Shown here one piece after another: positions 14,096 to 21,139 of a stretch of DNA of 28,493 nt (position 1 is the stretch's first letter; each line of letters begins with the position of its first letter). Location: positions 1 to 28,493 of the forward strand of contig CAYOKQ010000015.1 in assembly GCA_964404595.1 (NCBI GenBank), given 5' to 3'. Position numbers and translations under genes: made by a program. The notes under the pieces are model-generated. The model saw nothing but the letters and a program-made list of their open reading frames with translations. It was not told where the DNA came from and ran no database searches. Source of the stretch: CAYJXA01 sp964404595. Lineage in GTDB: Archaea; Nanobdellota; Nanobdellia; Woesearchaeales; GW2011-AR9.

Positions 14096-14989
14096 CTACA
14101 TTTGTTCTAATTTGGAGATACGTTCCTCAATCGGCGGATGCGTACTGAACAAATTTCGAAAAGACACCGATGATTTGCGAAACGGTGAAGAAATAAACAG
14201 ATGCGCCGTCGCTTTATTGGCATAATCCACCAAAGGATCAGGATCATTCTTTATCTTACGCAGCGCATCGGCCAATCCTTTGGGATAACGCGTTAGGTGC
14301 GCGCTAGAGGCATCGGCCAAAAATTCTCGCTTACGGGAAATGGCCAGCTTAATCAATTCTCCAATTATAGGTGCAAGAATCGCCAGTGCTATGGCCACGA
14401 TAAGTATTACGGCTCCGCCGCCTTTATCCCTGCGATCCCCATGCCCGCTAAACCAGAAACTGCGTAATAGAAAATCAGATAAAAGAACCGTAATACCCAC
14501 CATCACCGCTGCGAGCATCATCACCCGAATATCATAGTTCTTGATATGGGACATCTCATGTGCCAGCACCCCTTCGAGTTCCATTTTGTTAAGCTTCGCC
14601 AGAAGTCCGGTGGTAACAGTGATGGCCGCATGTTGCGGATCCCGGCCAGTGGCAAAAGCATTGAGTGCGGTATCATCAATTACATACACTTTCGGAGATT
14701 TGGGCAATCCTGCGGCAATGGCCAGTCCTTCGACCGTATTGATCAAATGAGTGTACTGTGGTTTGGTGGCTTCTTTTGCCCGCGTCATGGTTAAAATAGT
14801 AGACGCACCGGCATAGTAGGAAAAGAGAAAGTAGAGTGTTCCTACGATCAAAGCCAGGCCTAACCCAAAATATTGATTGCCATAGACCATTCCCAGCATA
14901 TAACCCAAAAAAGTAACTAAAACTAGGAAAAAAAATATCAGAAGGTAGGTTCGGCGCTTATTAGCCGCAATTTGGTCGTAAAAGGTCAT
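14096..14989 (-). CDS. htpX: HtpX-family membrane zinc metalloprotease (copy 1)
   Basis: 297 residues, M48 family. Two N-terminal membrane helices (about 16-34 and 40-60), then NAFATGRDPQHAAITVTTGL and the zinc motif HEMSH (144-148), two more hydrophobic stretches (158-176, 193-215), KREFLADASSAHLTRYP with the third zinc ligand, and THPPIEERISKLEQM at the end. It probably degrades damaged membrane proteins, with the active site in the cytoplasm. Its promoter predicts a leaderless message. It ends in TAG, the only TAG stop seen among intact genes here. A second copy lies at 18133, with LemA between; LemA and HtpX genes are often neighbours. A scrap of the 3' end of this gene is duplicated at 13570. 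Confidence 0.95.
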   Translation of the reverse strand: MTFYDQIAANKRRTYLLIFFFLVLVTFLGYMLGMVYGNQYFGLGLALIVGTLYFLFSYYAGASTILTMTRAKEATKPQYTHLINTVEGLAIAAGLPKSPKVYVIDDTALNAFATGRDPQHAAITVTTGLLAKLNKMELEGVLAHEMSHIKNYDIRVMMLAAVMVGITVLLSDFLLRSFWFSGHGDRRDKGGGAVILIVAIALAILAPIIGELIKLAISRKREFLADASSAHLTRYPKGLADALRKIKNDPDPLVDYANKATAHLFISSPFRKSSVSFRNLFSTHPPIEERISKLEQM

Positions 14990-15008
14990 GGAAGGGAAAA
15001 AGAAGAAG

Positions 15009-15020
15009 TTATATTTAATA
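15009..15020 (-). promoter_or_regulatory. TATA box of htpX copy 1
   Basis: The minus strand reads TATTAAATATAA, centred about 26 bases before the ATG. Confidence 0.55.
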
Positions 15021-15087
15021 GTTGTGCGAATATTTAGAAATTAAGGAAGACCTATTATTCATCCGTAAATTTGAAAAAGCCCCACCT

Positions 15088-16272
15088 TCACTTTTTCAAC
15101 CCATAGAGCAGAAATTTCCATAAAGGCATAATATAAATCTTTTTCTTATCAACAAGCAAAGTGGTTTCTTCATTCAAAGTGATTAAAAATCCTTGTTCCA
15201 GATTAAATGTCTCCATAGCCTCTTGTAATCCTTGCAATTCTCTTTCTTTGGTTTCGGGCTGTTCTATCTGAGCAGAAACCTGAATAGCGGCAGTAATATG
15301 GACTCCCTCTTTTATCACAAAATCACATTCTTTTTTTCCTTGATAGTAATATACATTCTGTTTGTGCCGCTTCAATTCTAAAAATACCACATTCTCCAGT
15401 GCTTTCCCGGCCTCTTTCCCGAAACTGAAGGAGACCGCATTCACCAATCCCAAATCAATGGCATAATTCTTGCGGTCATTCTTGATTTGCTTTTGGACCG
15501 AGTAATCATATTTAAAGACGGAAAAAATCAGATATGCTTCGGATAGAAAATCAACATAATTCTTGACCTTGGAAGTATTGCTGAAATGGAGCAGATTCTT
15601 GAGATTATTAAAGCTTATTTTTTGGGATATATTTGATAATAAATACAGCGACAATTCCCGAAAATCTTTGGTATCGCGAATAGCAAACCGCACCAGTAGA
15701 TCTTTAATGATAATATCCTGATATATTTCCGCTAATTCTTCGTAATCCTTGCTGGCTAAAATCTCCGGGAAGCCGCCGTACAGGAGATAATCTTGAAGCA
15801 ATCGGGAAATGTTGGCCATTTCTTTGGTGGTGTATACCGGCTTCAGGGGAAAATTATGATACTGCAGGTATTCCCGAAAGCTAAAAGGAAATAATTCCAG
15901 CTTGATATTCCTTCCCGTCAAGGCCGTAGCAATATCAGAACTCAAGAGACGGGCATTGGAGCCAGTAATGAAGAGCTTATAATTTTCGGTGAACAATCGC
16001 CGGACAAATTTTTCCCAGCCAGTAATATTCTGAATCTCATCGAAGAAGAAAGTACGTACGTCCGGAAATAATTCCAAGAAAATCTCCAGCAGCAGGTTAA
16101 AATCTTTATAGGTAAAATCGAGCAGCCGCTCATCCTCAAAGTTAAAGTAGCCATAGGGGGAGTATTTAGTGGATATTTGGTGGAGGAGAGTAGATTTCCC
16201 GCACCTTCTTACCCCAGTAATAAGGATAATCTTGGGAGTGCTGAGTACTTTATCAGTAATGGCCCGCTCCAC
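15088..16272 (-). CDS. AAA ATPase with DUF4143-type C-terminal domain
   Basis: 394 residues from the GTG used here. Walker A GVRRCGKST (20-28), Walker B TFFFDEIQN (Asp78, Glu79), and ITGSNARLLSSDIATALTGR, the hallmark of this archaeal/bacterial ATPase group. The C-terminal domain has KNYAIDLGLVNAVSFSFGKE, ENVVFLELKRHKQNVYYYQG and KKECDFVI, a degenerate PD-(D/E)XK-like fold. Cellular role is unknown for the family. No ATG exists in frame upstream back to a TGA near 16390. The frame upstream of the GTG reads STKVYFSKQKETFEQEKKI, which looks family-like, so the true start may be an unusual codon further up, or the N-terminus may have been altered. It follows LemA. Confidence 0.85.
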   Translation of the reverse strand: MERAITDKVLSTPKIILITGVRRCGKSTLLHQISTKYSPYGYFNFEDERLLDFTYKDFNLLLEIFLELFPDVRTFFFDEIQNITGWEKFVRRLFTENYKLFITGSNARLLSSDIATALTGRNIKLELFPFSFREYLQYHNFPLKPVYTTKEMANISRLLQDYLLYGGFPEILASKDYEELAEIYQDIIIKDLLVRFAIRDTKDFRELSLYLLSNISQKISFNNLKNLLHFSNTSKVKNYVDFLSEAYLIFSVFKYDYSVQKQIKNDRKNYAIDLGLVNAVSFSFGKEAGKALENVVFLELKRHKQNVYYYQGKKECDFVIKEGVHITAAIQVSAQIEQPETKERELQGLQEAMETFNLEQGFLITLNEETTLLVDKKKIYIMPLWKFLLYGLKK

Positions 16273-16305
16273 AATTTTTTTCTCTTGCTCAAAGGTTTCT
16301 TTCTG

Positions 16306-16356
16306 TTTACTAAAATATACTTTAGTGCTATTATGTATTTTACTAAAATATACTTT
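16306..16356. repeat. tandem 18-base repeat with TATA-like core
   Basis: tttactaaaatatacttt occurs at 16306-16323 and 16339-16356, a period of 33 bases. Each unit holds AGTATATTTTAG on the minus strand. In the ATPase frame both units read KVYFSK. It may be a doubled promoter/operator or the repeated start of the coding region. Confidence 0.7.
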
Positions 16357-16372
16357 CCGAGAGGAAAAAGAC

Positions 16373-16927
16373 TTAAAACTGCACTTTCACATTCTCCCGT
16401 TCTTTTCCCTTCGTCTCAAAGAATTCCCGTGGCTGGAAACCAAACAGCCTGGCAAAGAAATTCTTAGGAAAAACCTGCAGTGCTTCATTGTATTCCATCA
16501 CGCTGTCGTTATAAAACTGACGGGAATAGGCGATCTTCGATTCCGTGCCTGATAACTCTTCCTGCAATTGTATAAAATTTTCATTGGCTTTCAACTGCGG
16601 ATAATTTTCAGAAACCGCAAATATGGATTTGAGGGCTTGCGTGATTTGATTGTTGGCCTTGGCTTTATCTTCCATCGAACCAGAGACTAAAGAAGCTCTC
16701 ATTTTAGTGACATTCTCCAGGACGCCCTTCTCATGCTTCATGTAGCCTTTGACCGCTTCCACGAGATTGGGAATTAGGTCATATCTGCGTTTTAATTGCA
16801 CGTCGATCTGCGACCAGGCATTGCTCACGCGCATGCGCAGGCTAATGAGGCTGTTGTAGAGGTAGATCAGAAATAAAACGACCACCACTATTGCTGTAAT
16901 AATAATCCATCCTGTTGTTGAGACCAT
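16373..16927 (-). CDS. lemA: LemA family protein
   Basis: 184 residues, usual LemA size. One N-terminal membrane helix (TGWIIITAIVVVVLFLIYLY), then the family signature VSNAWSQIDVQLKRRYDLIP and NLVEAVKGYMKHEKGVLENV in a coiled helical domain. It ends with the common ARLFGFQPREFFE. The frame extends 30 codons further up, but M at 16927 directly precedes the membrane helix, and a TATA-like tttaaaaag lies about 25 bases upstream. The protein's biochemical role is unknown; it frequently occurs with HtpX, as here, where an HtpX copy lies on either side. The MITE-like inverted repeat begins 66 bases before its start. Confidence 0.93.
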   Translation of the reverse strand: MVSTTGWIIITAIVVVVLFLIYLYNSLISLRMRVSNAWSQIDVQLKRRYDLIPNLVEAVKGYMKHEKGVLENVTKMRASLVSGSMEDKAKANNQITQALKSIFAVSENYPQLKANENFIQLQEELSGTESKIAYSRQFYNDSVMEYNEALQVFPKNFFARLFGFQPREFFETKGKERENVKVQF

Positions 16928-16992
16928 AGAAAACCTTAAGATTAATCTACTTTTTAAAGCTTGCGTAAATAAGTAATACTTCAGCATTCTGA

Positions 16993-17120
16993 AGCAGAGG
17001 CAGCACCATAAAGTCAAAATTCATTTAGAATACCGTCGGGAGCGTTGCGGGGGGAAGTCCCTCACGGGGACGCAGCTCCTTCAAAATGACCTACAGAATT
17101 TTGAAGGTGCTGCCTCTGCT
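16993..17120. mobile_element. MITE-like inverted-repeat element
   Basis: AGCAGAGGCAGCACC (16993-17007) is the exact reverse complement of 17106-17120. After a small asymmetric bulge, TCAAAATTC (17014-17022) pairs with 17096-17104. The centre is GC-rich and folds again: GGAGC and TGCG pair with CGCA and GCTCC, capped by GTCCC-TCAC-GGGAC. Length about 128 bases, with no ORF of its own. GC content differs sharply from the AT-rich flanks. No clear target-site duplication is visible. The end of the neighbouring ORF fragment lies inside it, as if the element had inserted there. Confidence 0.6.
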
Positions 17121-17416
17121 TTTGGTGATATTTCTCTTTCATGCTCAGCAATAATCATTTCTATTCTTCTTCTAATAAACACAAAGTTGATTCTACAGGA
17201 TTTTTTCTCCAGTGCTTTTAAGTTAGCAACAATATCATTGGTAACATTTGAAAAAAGATTGACGTGCATCATCCATCCAAATGGAGAACCTAATTTATTA
17301 AGCATTATTTTAGTTGCCCTGATATCCTCCTGCCCACCAGGGCCATTTTTGACTTCTACTGGCAAGGCTATCCCAAAATTTACCTTCTGTAGTAAGATAT
17401 ACCACAGAGAATTTGC
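17081..17416 (-). pseudogene. gene fragment running into the inverted-repeat element
   Basis: The minus-strand frame is open from an in-frame TGA (read at 17417-17419) with no ATG. It reads SLWYILLQKVNFGIALPVEV, KNGPGGQEDIRATKIMLNKL, SPFGWMMHVNLFSNVTNDIV and LKALEKKSCRINFVFIRRRI. The final residues EAAPSKFCRSF are coded inside the inverted repeat. LPVEVKNG resembles the E-x-K step of PD-(D/E)XK nucleases, but this is weak. A fragment cut at both ends, probably by insertion of the element, fits best. A protein starting at a TTG (17365) is possible. Confidence 0.4.
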
Positions 17417-17458
17417 TCATAAACCAAGATTGTCACTTTGTAGTAATATAAATGAAAA

Positions 17459-17468
17459 GATTTAAATA
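17459..17468 (+). promoter_or_regulatory. TATA box of the unknown gene at 17512
   Basis: GATTTAAATAGT is centred about 29 bases before an ATG at 17492 and 49 before the ATG at 17512. An AAGGAG lies at 17482-17487. Confidence 0.4.
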
Positions 17469-17511
17469 GTAGAGCATATTTTAAGGAGATACATGAACAG
17501 ACTTTACAAAA

Positions 17512-18126
17512 ATGAGAAAAGATACTAATTTAAGTGGCTTGGAAAGAAAATTAGGCCTTATTGATGAGATAGCATCCCAAACGGGTGGGAAAGTTAACGA
17601 AGAACAATTGAGGAGCATTAGAATTGGTGAGGAAATTTCCGGAACTCGTCTTTTTTGTTTTGGAGATTATCACTTTTTTGTAAGAGAAACAGATAATGGT
17701 CCAGATGGTAACAAATATGAAATAACAACCGGTTACCAAGATTGTGTGGGGCTGGCTTGTAAGTCTCTTATTGCCCCAAAACCTATTGAAAAAGTTTTTG
17801 ATCGCTACAATCAAATTCTGAATAGACTCGGCGCGTTATATGTCGTTCCGCAAGGAAAAGTATTATATTATTATATTGAGCATAGCCAAAACAACCCCAA
17901 TAACACTGTCAGTGGAAGAATGCCCATCCATTTTAATGCAGGACTGGCTTTACCAAGATCTTGCTTTGAGAAAGGCACTTTACTTGCAGAGGGAGAAACA
18001 ATTACATATCAAGTATCGTTTTGGAGAGAGAATGATTTTGTGAACGGATATTGGGAACCGCCAAAGAACTATAGTTTAAGAAATGAAAACGGTATTGGTG
18101 TCGAAAAACAGGAAGTTAAAAGATAA
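17512..18126 (+). CDS. hypothetical soluble protein
   Basis: 204 residues, no signal peptide or membrane segment, no family recognised. An N-terminal helical part (LSGLERKLGLIDEIASQTGG) precedes what looks like a beta-rich domain (ISGTRLFCFGDYHFFVRETD, GKVLYYYIEHSQNNPN, ETITYQVSFWRENDFVNGYW). The TATA box and AAGGAG point to an ATG at 17492, but that frame (MNRLYKNEKRY) stops after 11 codons and overlaps this start. Losing one A from the run of five at about 17507-17511 would fuse them in frame, so either there is a tiny leader peptide or a one-base error. It is convergent with htpX copy 2, only 6 bases apart. Confidence 0.6.
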   Translation: MRKDTNLSGLERKLGLIDEIASQTGGKVNEEQLRSIRIGEEISGTRLFCFGDYHFFVRETDNGPDGNKYEITTGYQDCVGLACKSLIAPKPIEKVFDRYNQILNRLGALYVVPQGKVLYYYIEHSQNNPNNTVSGRMPIHFNAGLALPRSCFEKGTLLAEGETITYQVSFWRENDFVNGYWEPPKNYSLRNENGIGVEKQEVKR

Positions 18127-18132
18127 ATTTTT

Positions 18133-18993
18133 TTATAATTTCATTTCTCTTAGTCTTCGGCATCGTTCAGCAGTCTTCGGATGCGTTGAAAACATCGATA
18201 ACCACGCTCCGCCTTTAAACGGATTCGAGATAAACAAATGCGCCGTTGCCTGCGTGCTTCCCACTGCCTGAAATGGATGATGAGCCACATTCTTCTCAAT
18301 CTTCTCCAGCGCTCGTGCCAGTGCTTCGGGGTCTTTCACTAGCTTTGCACCAGTTTCATCGGCCAAATATTCGCGTGAGCGTGAAATGGCCAATTGGATG
18401 ATCATCGCCATCAATGGCGCAATGATGCCCAAGACGATTAATTCAATAATTCCCGACCCCTTATTCTCATCACTGCCACCCAAACCGCCAAAGATAGCCC
18501 CCCACCTTGCAATCATCGCCACATACGAAATAACACCAGCGATAGTTGCAGCAATCGTGGAAATTAAAATATCCCTGTTCTTGACGTGACCGATTTCATG
18601 TGCTAATACACCGCGCAATTCTTCTTTCGTCAATAATTGTAAAATGCCTGTTGTGACGGCAACAACAGCGTGCTCAGGATTTCGCCCGGTGGCAAAGGCA
18701 TTACTTTGCGGTGTATCAATAATATACACTTTGGGCATGGGAAGCTGCGCTCGATCGGCAATTTCTTTAACCGTCGAATAAAGAGGTGCATGCTCCTTTT
18801 TATCAGCTTCCTTGGCACCATACATCCACAGCACTATTTTTGCCGACCACCAATAGGATACAAAGTTCATTCCCAGGGCAAAAAGTAATCCTATGAGTAA
18901 ACCTGTTTTTCCACCGATGAAAGCGCCAATGACCAGGAATAGGCCGGTCAGTAATCCTAAGAATAGTACCGTTTTGAGTTGATTTTTGAACAT
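18133..18993 (-). CDS. htpX: HtpX-family membrane zinc metalloprotease (copy 2)
   Basis: 286 residues, M48 family. Two N-terminal membrane helices (about 8-27 and 31-50), NAFATGRNPEHAVVAVTTGI, the zinc motif HEIGH (132-136), two inner hydrophobic stretches (144-160, 178-200), SREYLADETGAKLVKDP with the third ligand, and a C-terminal MFSTHPKTAERCRRLREMKL. It is clearly diverged from copy 1 at 14096, so this is an old duplication or separate acquisition. Same role expected: quality control of membrane proteins from the cytoplasmic side. A palindromic TATA box 26 bases upstream predicts a leaderless message. Confidence 0.95.
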   Translation of the reverse strand: MFKNQLKTVLFLGLLTGLFLVIGAFIGGKTGLLIGLLFALGMNFVSYWWSAKIVLWMYGAKEADKKEHAPLYSTVKEIADRAQLPMPKVYIIDTPQSNAFATGRNPEHAVVAVTTGILQLLTKEELRGVLAHEIGHVKNRDILISTIAATIAGVISYVAMIARWGAIFGGLGGSDENKGSGIIELIVLGIIAPLMAMIIQLAISRSREYLADETGAKLVKDPEALARALEKIEKNVAHHPFQAVGSTQATAHLFISNPFKGGAWLSMFSTHPKTAERCRRLREMKL

Positions 18994-19014
18994 GGTAATC
19001 TAGCAGCTTCCTCT

Positions 19015-19024
19015 CTTTATAAAG
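19015..19024 (-). promoter_or_regulatory. TATA box of htpX copy 2
   Basis: The perfect palindrome ctttataaag is centred 26 bases before the ATG at 18993. Confidence 0.55.
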
Positions 19025-19034
19025 TTTAAGAAAT

Positions 19035-19379
19035 TCATCTCACAAACGGTTCCTGCTTATACACGGCCACAATTTTATGCACGTGCAAATAGTATGAACC
19101 CCAAAAGAGAATGGAAAATAATATCAACACGATAATTCTATTGACCCAAATGCTGCCAATTAAATATCCTACCAGAAACCCTAAAATGATTAAGACAAAA
19201 GGCAATATCGGCTCTTTGTATCTTTTAATATAATAAATTCTTCCCGCTAAAAAACCAGCTACGGCAATGGAAATATAACTGATAAGAGCACTCTGCAAAA
19301 GCACAGATATGATAAAGCCTAGCACTAAAAATAATAAGGTGATTATTTCCGCCCATTTTTTGCTCCATTCCAGATCCAT
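19035..19379 (-). CDS. small four-helix membrane protein, function unknown
   Basis: 114 residues, almost entirely hydrophobic: four segments at about 10-27, 28-46, 58-76 and 82-100 (IITLLFLVLGFIISVLLQSA, VLIILGFLVGYLIGSIW, IIVLILFSILFWGSYYL), with a short basic loop (YYIKRYKEP) and a cytoplasmic tail. No family recognised. It begins 3 bases after the stop of the site-2-protease-like gene, so the two are co-transcribed and may act together in the membrane. Confidence 0.7.
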   Translation of the reverse strand: MDLEWSKKWAEIITLLFLVLGFIISVLLQSALISYISIAVAGFLAGRIYYIKRYKEPILPFVLIILGFLVGYLIGSIWVNRIIVLILFSILFWGSYYLHVHKIVAVYKQEPFVR

Positions 19380-19382
19380 AAT

Positions 19383-20120
19383 TTATTTCTCCGAGCCAAT
19401 CACAATATATACCCCGGCATAGATGAGTGCAAATATTATCGCAAATAACAAACCCGCCCCGGTTTTGGTTAATAACAGCACTGCTGCCAATACTACCAAT
19501 AATATCCCTAGTACATATATCTTTCGAGAGCCCCAGAAGATAGCCAGCCCATCTAGCTGGGGTAGGGGCAGTAAGCTGCAGGCAGCCATAATCAAATTGA
19601 GCGTAATGCCTTTATTGCAAAAATAACTGCCGGGCACAAAGTAAGCTCCAATGGAAAATAAGATGGCCATAATTAAATTTCCAAGCATCCCCCAATAGGC
19701 GATCATGGCATTATGCCAGTAACTAAAGGCGTGCCTAAATTCTCCCAGGCGCTGGCGAACCATAAAAGCATTGGTCATATTTCCAACGAGGATTAAAGGA
19801 ACATACCCAAAAGTAAGGAACCCCAGCACCAGTGAAACGCCCATACCCATCCACCAGGGATTAAATTCAGCTTTATACCCTTCATCAAGCGCGTATATTT
19901 TCTGGCAGGCGGTGCGAAAAAATAAACTGAGAGCGGCGATAATAAATACCAAAAATAAATGCTGCAGGCCTACCAAAGCGTCAAATTGGTCTGTTCCCCA
20001 ATCACGAAAGGAAAAGATAAAGCCGGCGATAAGAATACCTGCCCCAATGCCAACAAGTTCGTGGGAAGTGTAGCGCAGAAAATCTTTGACTCGCGAAAAG
20101 AGTTCTTTATAATAGACCAT
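19383..20120 (-). CDS. site-2-protease-like (M50-type) membrane protein with HExxH apparently lost
   Basis: 245 residues from M at 20120, six or so membrane helices. The layout follows archaeal M50 proteins. A first core helix FIIAALSLFFRTACQKIYAL is followed by DEGYKAEFNPWWMGM, a later helix AMIAYWGMLGNLIMA corresponds to the family's 'aGPlaNl', and CSLLPLPQLDG (182-191) matches the 'NLLPxxpLDG' motif with its aspartate. Where active enzymes have HExxH, this has RTACQ (69-73), so zinc binding and proteolysis look unlikely. It may act as a pseudoprotease or chaperone. The frame extends 18 codons further up, but TATA spacing favours this start. It is co-transcribed with the membrane protein at 19035. 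Confidence 0.72.
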   Translation of the reverse strand: MVYYKELFSRVKDFLRYTSHELVGIGAGILIAGFIFSFRDWGTDQFDALVGLQHLFLVFIIAALSLFFRTACQKIYALDEGYKAEFNPWWMGMGVSLVLGFLTFGYVPLILVGNMTNAFMVRQRLGEFRHAFSYWHNAMIAYWGMLGNLIMAILFSIGAYFVPGSYFCNKGITLNLIMAACSLLPLPQLDGLAIFWGSRKIYVLGILLVVLAAVLLLTKTGAGLLFAIIFALIYAGVYIVIGSEK

Positions 20121-20140
20121 GGCGGAACTAAAATTTAGAA

Positions 20141-20150
20141 GTATATAAAG
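20141..20150 (-). promoter_or_regulatory. TATA box of the site-2-protease-like gene
   Basis: The minus strand reads CTTTATATAC, centred about 26 bases before the ATG at 20120; this is the main reason for choosing that start. Confidence 0.55.
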
Positions 20151-20232
20151 GTTGTTTGGGCTTTTAATCAACAACTGTTAAAAATGGCGACTCAAGGTCA
20201 TGCCACATTTAAAGTATATTTAGAAAAATAAT

Positions 20233-20473
20233 TTATTGGATGTGGCCACGTTTCTTCAACTCTGCTACCAATTTAGGAGAGAGTTTTGCTTTATTCCAGT
20301 ATTTCATTTGTAGCACTTGATCTACCGTAAGATTGATTATTCTTTCGGAAGTTAGTAAAATTTGCTTCTTGTAAATTTGCGGAAGTAAAATCTATTGTTT
20401 CGCAATCAAAATTACTAAAATTTACGCGAAAAAGGTTAGCTCCCGAAAAATTAAATTTTTTTATATTGTACAA
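20233..20473 (-). pseudogene. short frameshifted pentapeptide-repeat gene
   Basis: From a TTG (20471-20473) the frame reads KKFNFSGANLFRVNFSNFDC and ETIDFTSANLQEANFTNF, i.e. pentapeptide repeats (A/F-N-F/L-x-x). It then degenerates to TAA at 20291. The neighbouring frame continues sensibly from about 20345 as SERIINLTVDQVLQMKYWNK and AKLSPKLVAELKKRGHIQ to TAA (20233-20235), a typical tail of such proteins. One indel in aactaacttccgaaag-like DNA near 20345 explains the break. No ATG is present, so the N-terminus is also lost or uses TTG. Pentapeptide-repeat helices often mimic DNA or act as scaffolds; no role can be assigned. Confidence 0.6.
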
Positions 20474-20582
20474 ATAAGCAACAGAAAAATATGTTTTTAC
20501 TTATTTATAAAACATCGTCACCCCTTTAAAAGAACAATTTCTGATATAACAACACTGTAACTTTTAAGTAATAAATATAGAA

Positions 20583-20592
20583 ATATTTAAAT
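20583..20592 (+). promoter_or_regulatory. TATA box of the unknown gene at 20616
   Basis: atatttaaat is centred about 28 bases before the ATG at 20616; leaderless message predicted. Confidence 0.55.
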
Positions 20593-20615
20593 AGAGGTAC
20601 TGTTTTTTTAGACAG

Positions 20616-21134
20616 ATGCAAGAACTGCAATATCTTTATGGCGTTCCCCCGAGGGATCGAAAACGGCTAAAGCCAATTCTGGAGCGCGCCGCCTTGGAAG
20701 CAGAAGGCAGCGTAGTGCCGCTGCGCCCCATACTCAAACCAGAATTTCTGCTATTTGGTTACACGACGATGGCGCAGTGCCATGGATATAAACAGCGAGG
20801 AGAATATTTTTTTGATACAAAAGTTTCTGACAAACTTGCCGATATTGTGATTCGAGAATTGGAAGCATTGGCCCCTACACTTGAGTTAGCTCCAGCGAGG
20901 GTTCATCGCTTACGCTACGATGCCATGGACCATGTAAACTTTGTGGTAAAAAGTCATACACATTATGAAAAAGAAGCAGATATACCTTTGCGGGATGTCG
21001 CTGCACATATTAATCATCTCGCACTAGAGCGAGCCAGAGATGGGCAGATGGACTTATCGTACATCCTCAGTGGAATTGCCTGCACGCTGGAGGCAGCATA
21101 CGAACCTGCCGAAATAGTACAATTTCTGCGTTAA
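20616..21134 (+). CDS. hypothetical soluble protein
   Basis: 172 residues, no membrane segment or signal, no family recognised. It has mixed helix and strand: an N-terminal helical segment (RDRKRLKPILERAALEAEGS), a possible strand region (LKPEFLLFGYTTMAQCHGYK), EYFFDTKVSDKLADIVIREL, a central histidine-rich stretch (YDAMDHVNFVVKSHTHYEKE, five to six residues apart) and a helical end (AAHINHLALERARDG). The SHTHY histidines could bind metal, but there is no supporting pattern. Well-formed promoter and normal codon use argue for a real gene. Convergent with the THUMP gene, 5 bases apart. Confidence 0.65.
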   Translation: MQELQYLYGVPPRDRKRLKPILERAALEAEGSVVPLRPILKPEFLLFGYTTMAQCHGYKQRGEYFFDTKVSDKLADIVIRELEALAPTLELAPARVHRLRYDAMDHVNFVVKSHTHYEKEADIPLRDVAAHINHLALERARDGQMDLSYILSGIACTLEAAYEPAEIVQFLR

Positions 21135-21139
21135 TCTTC

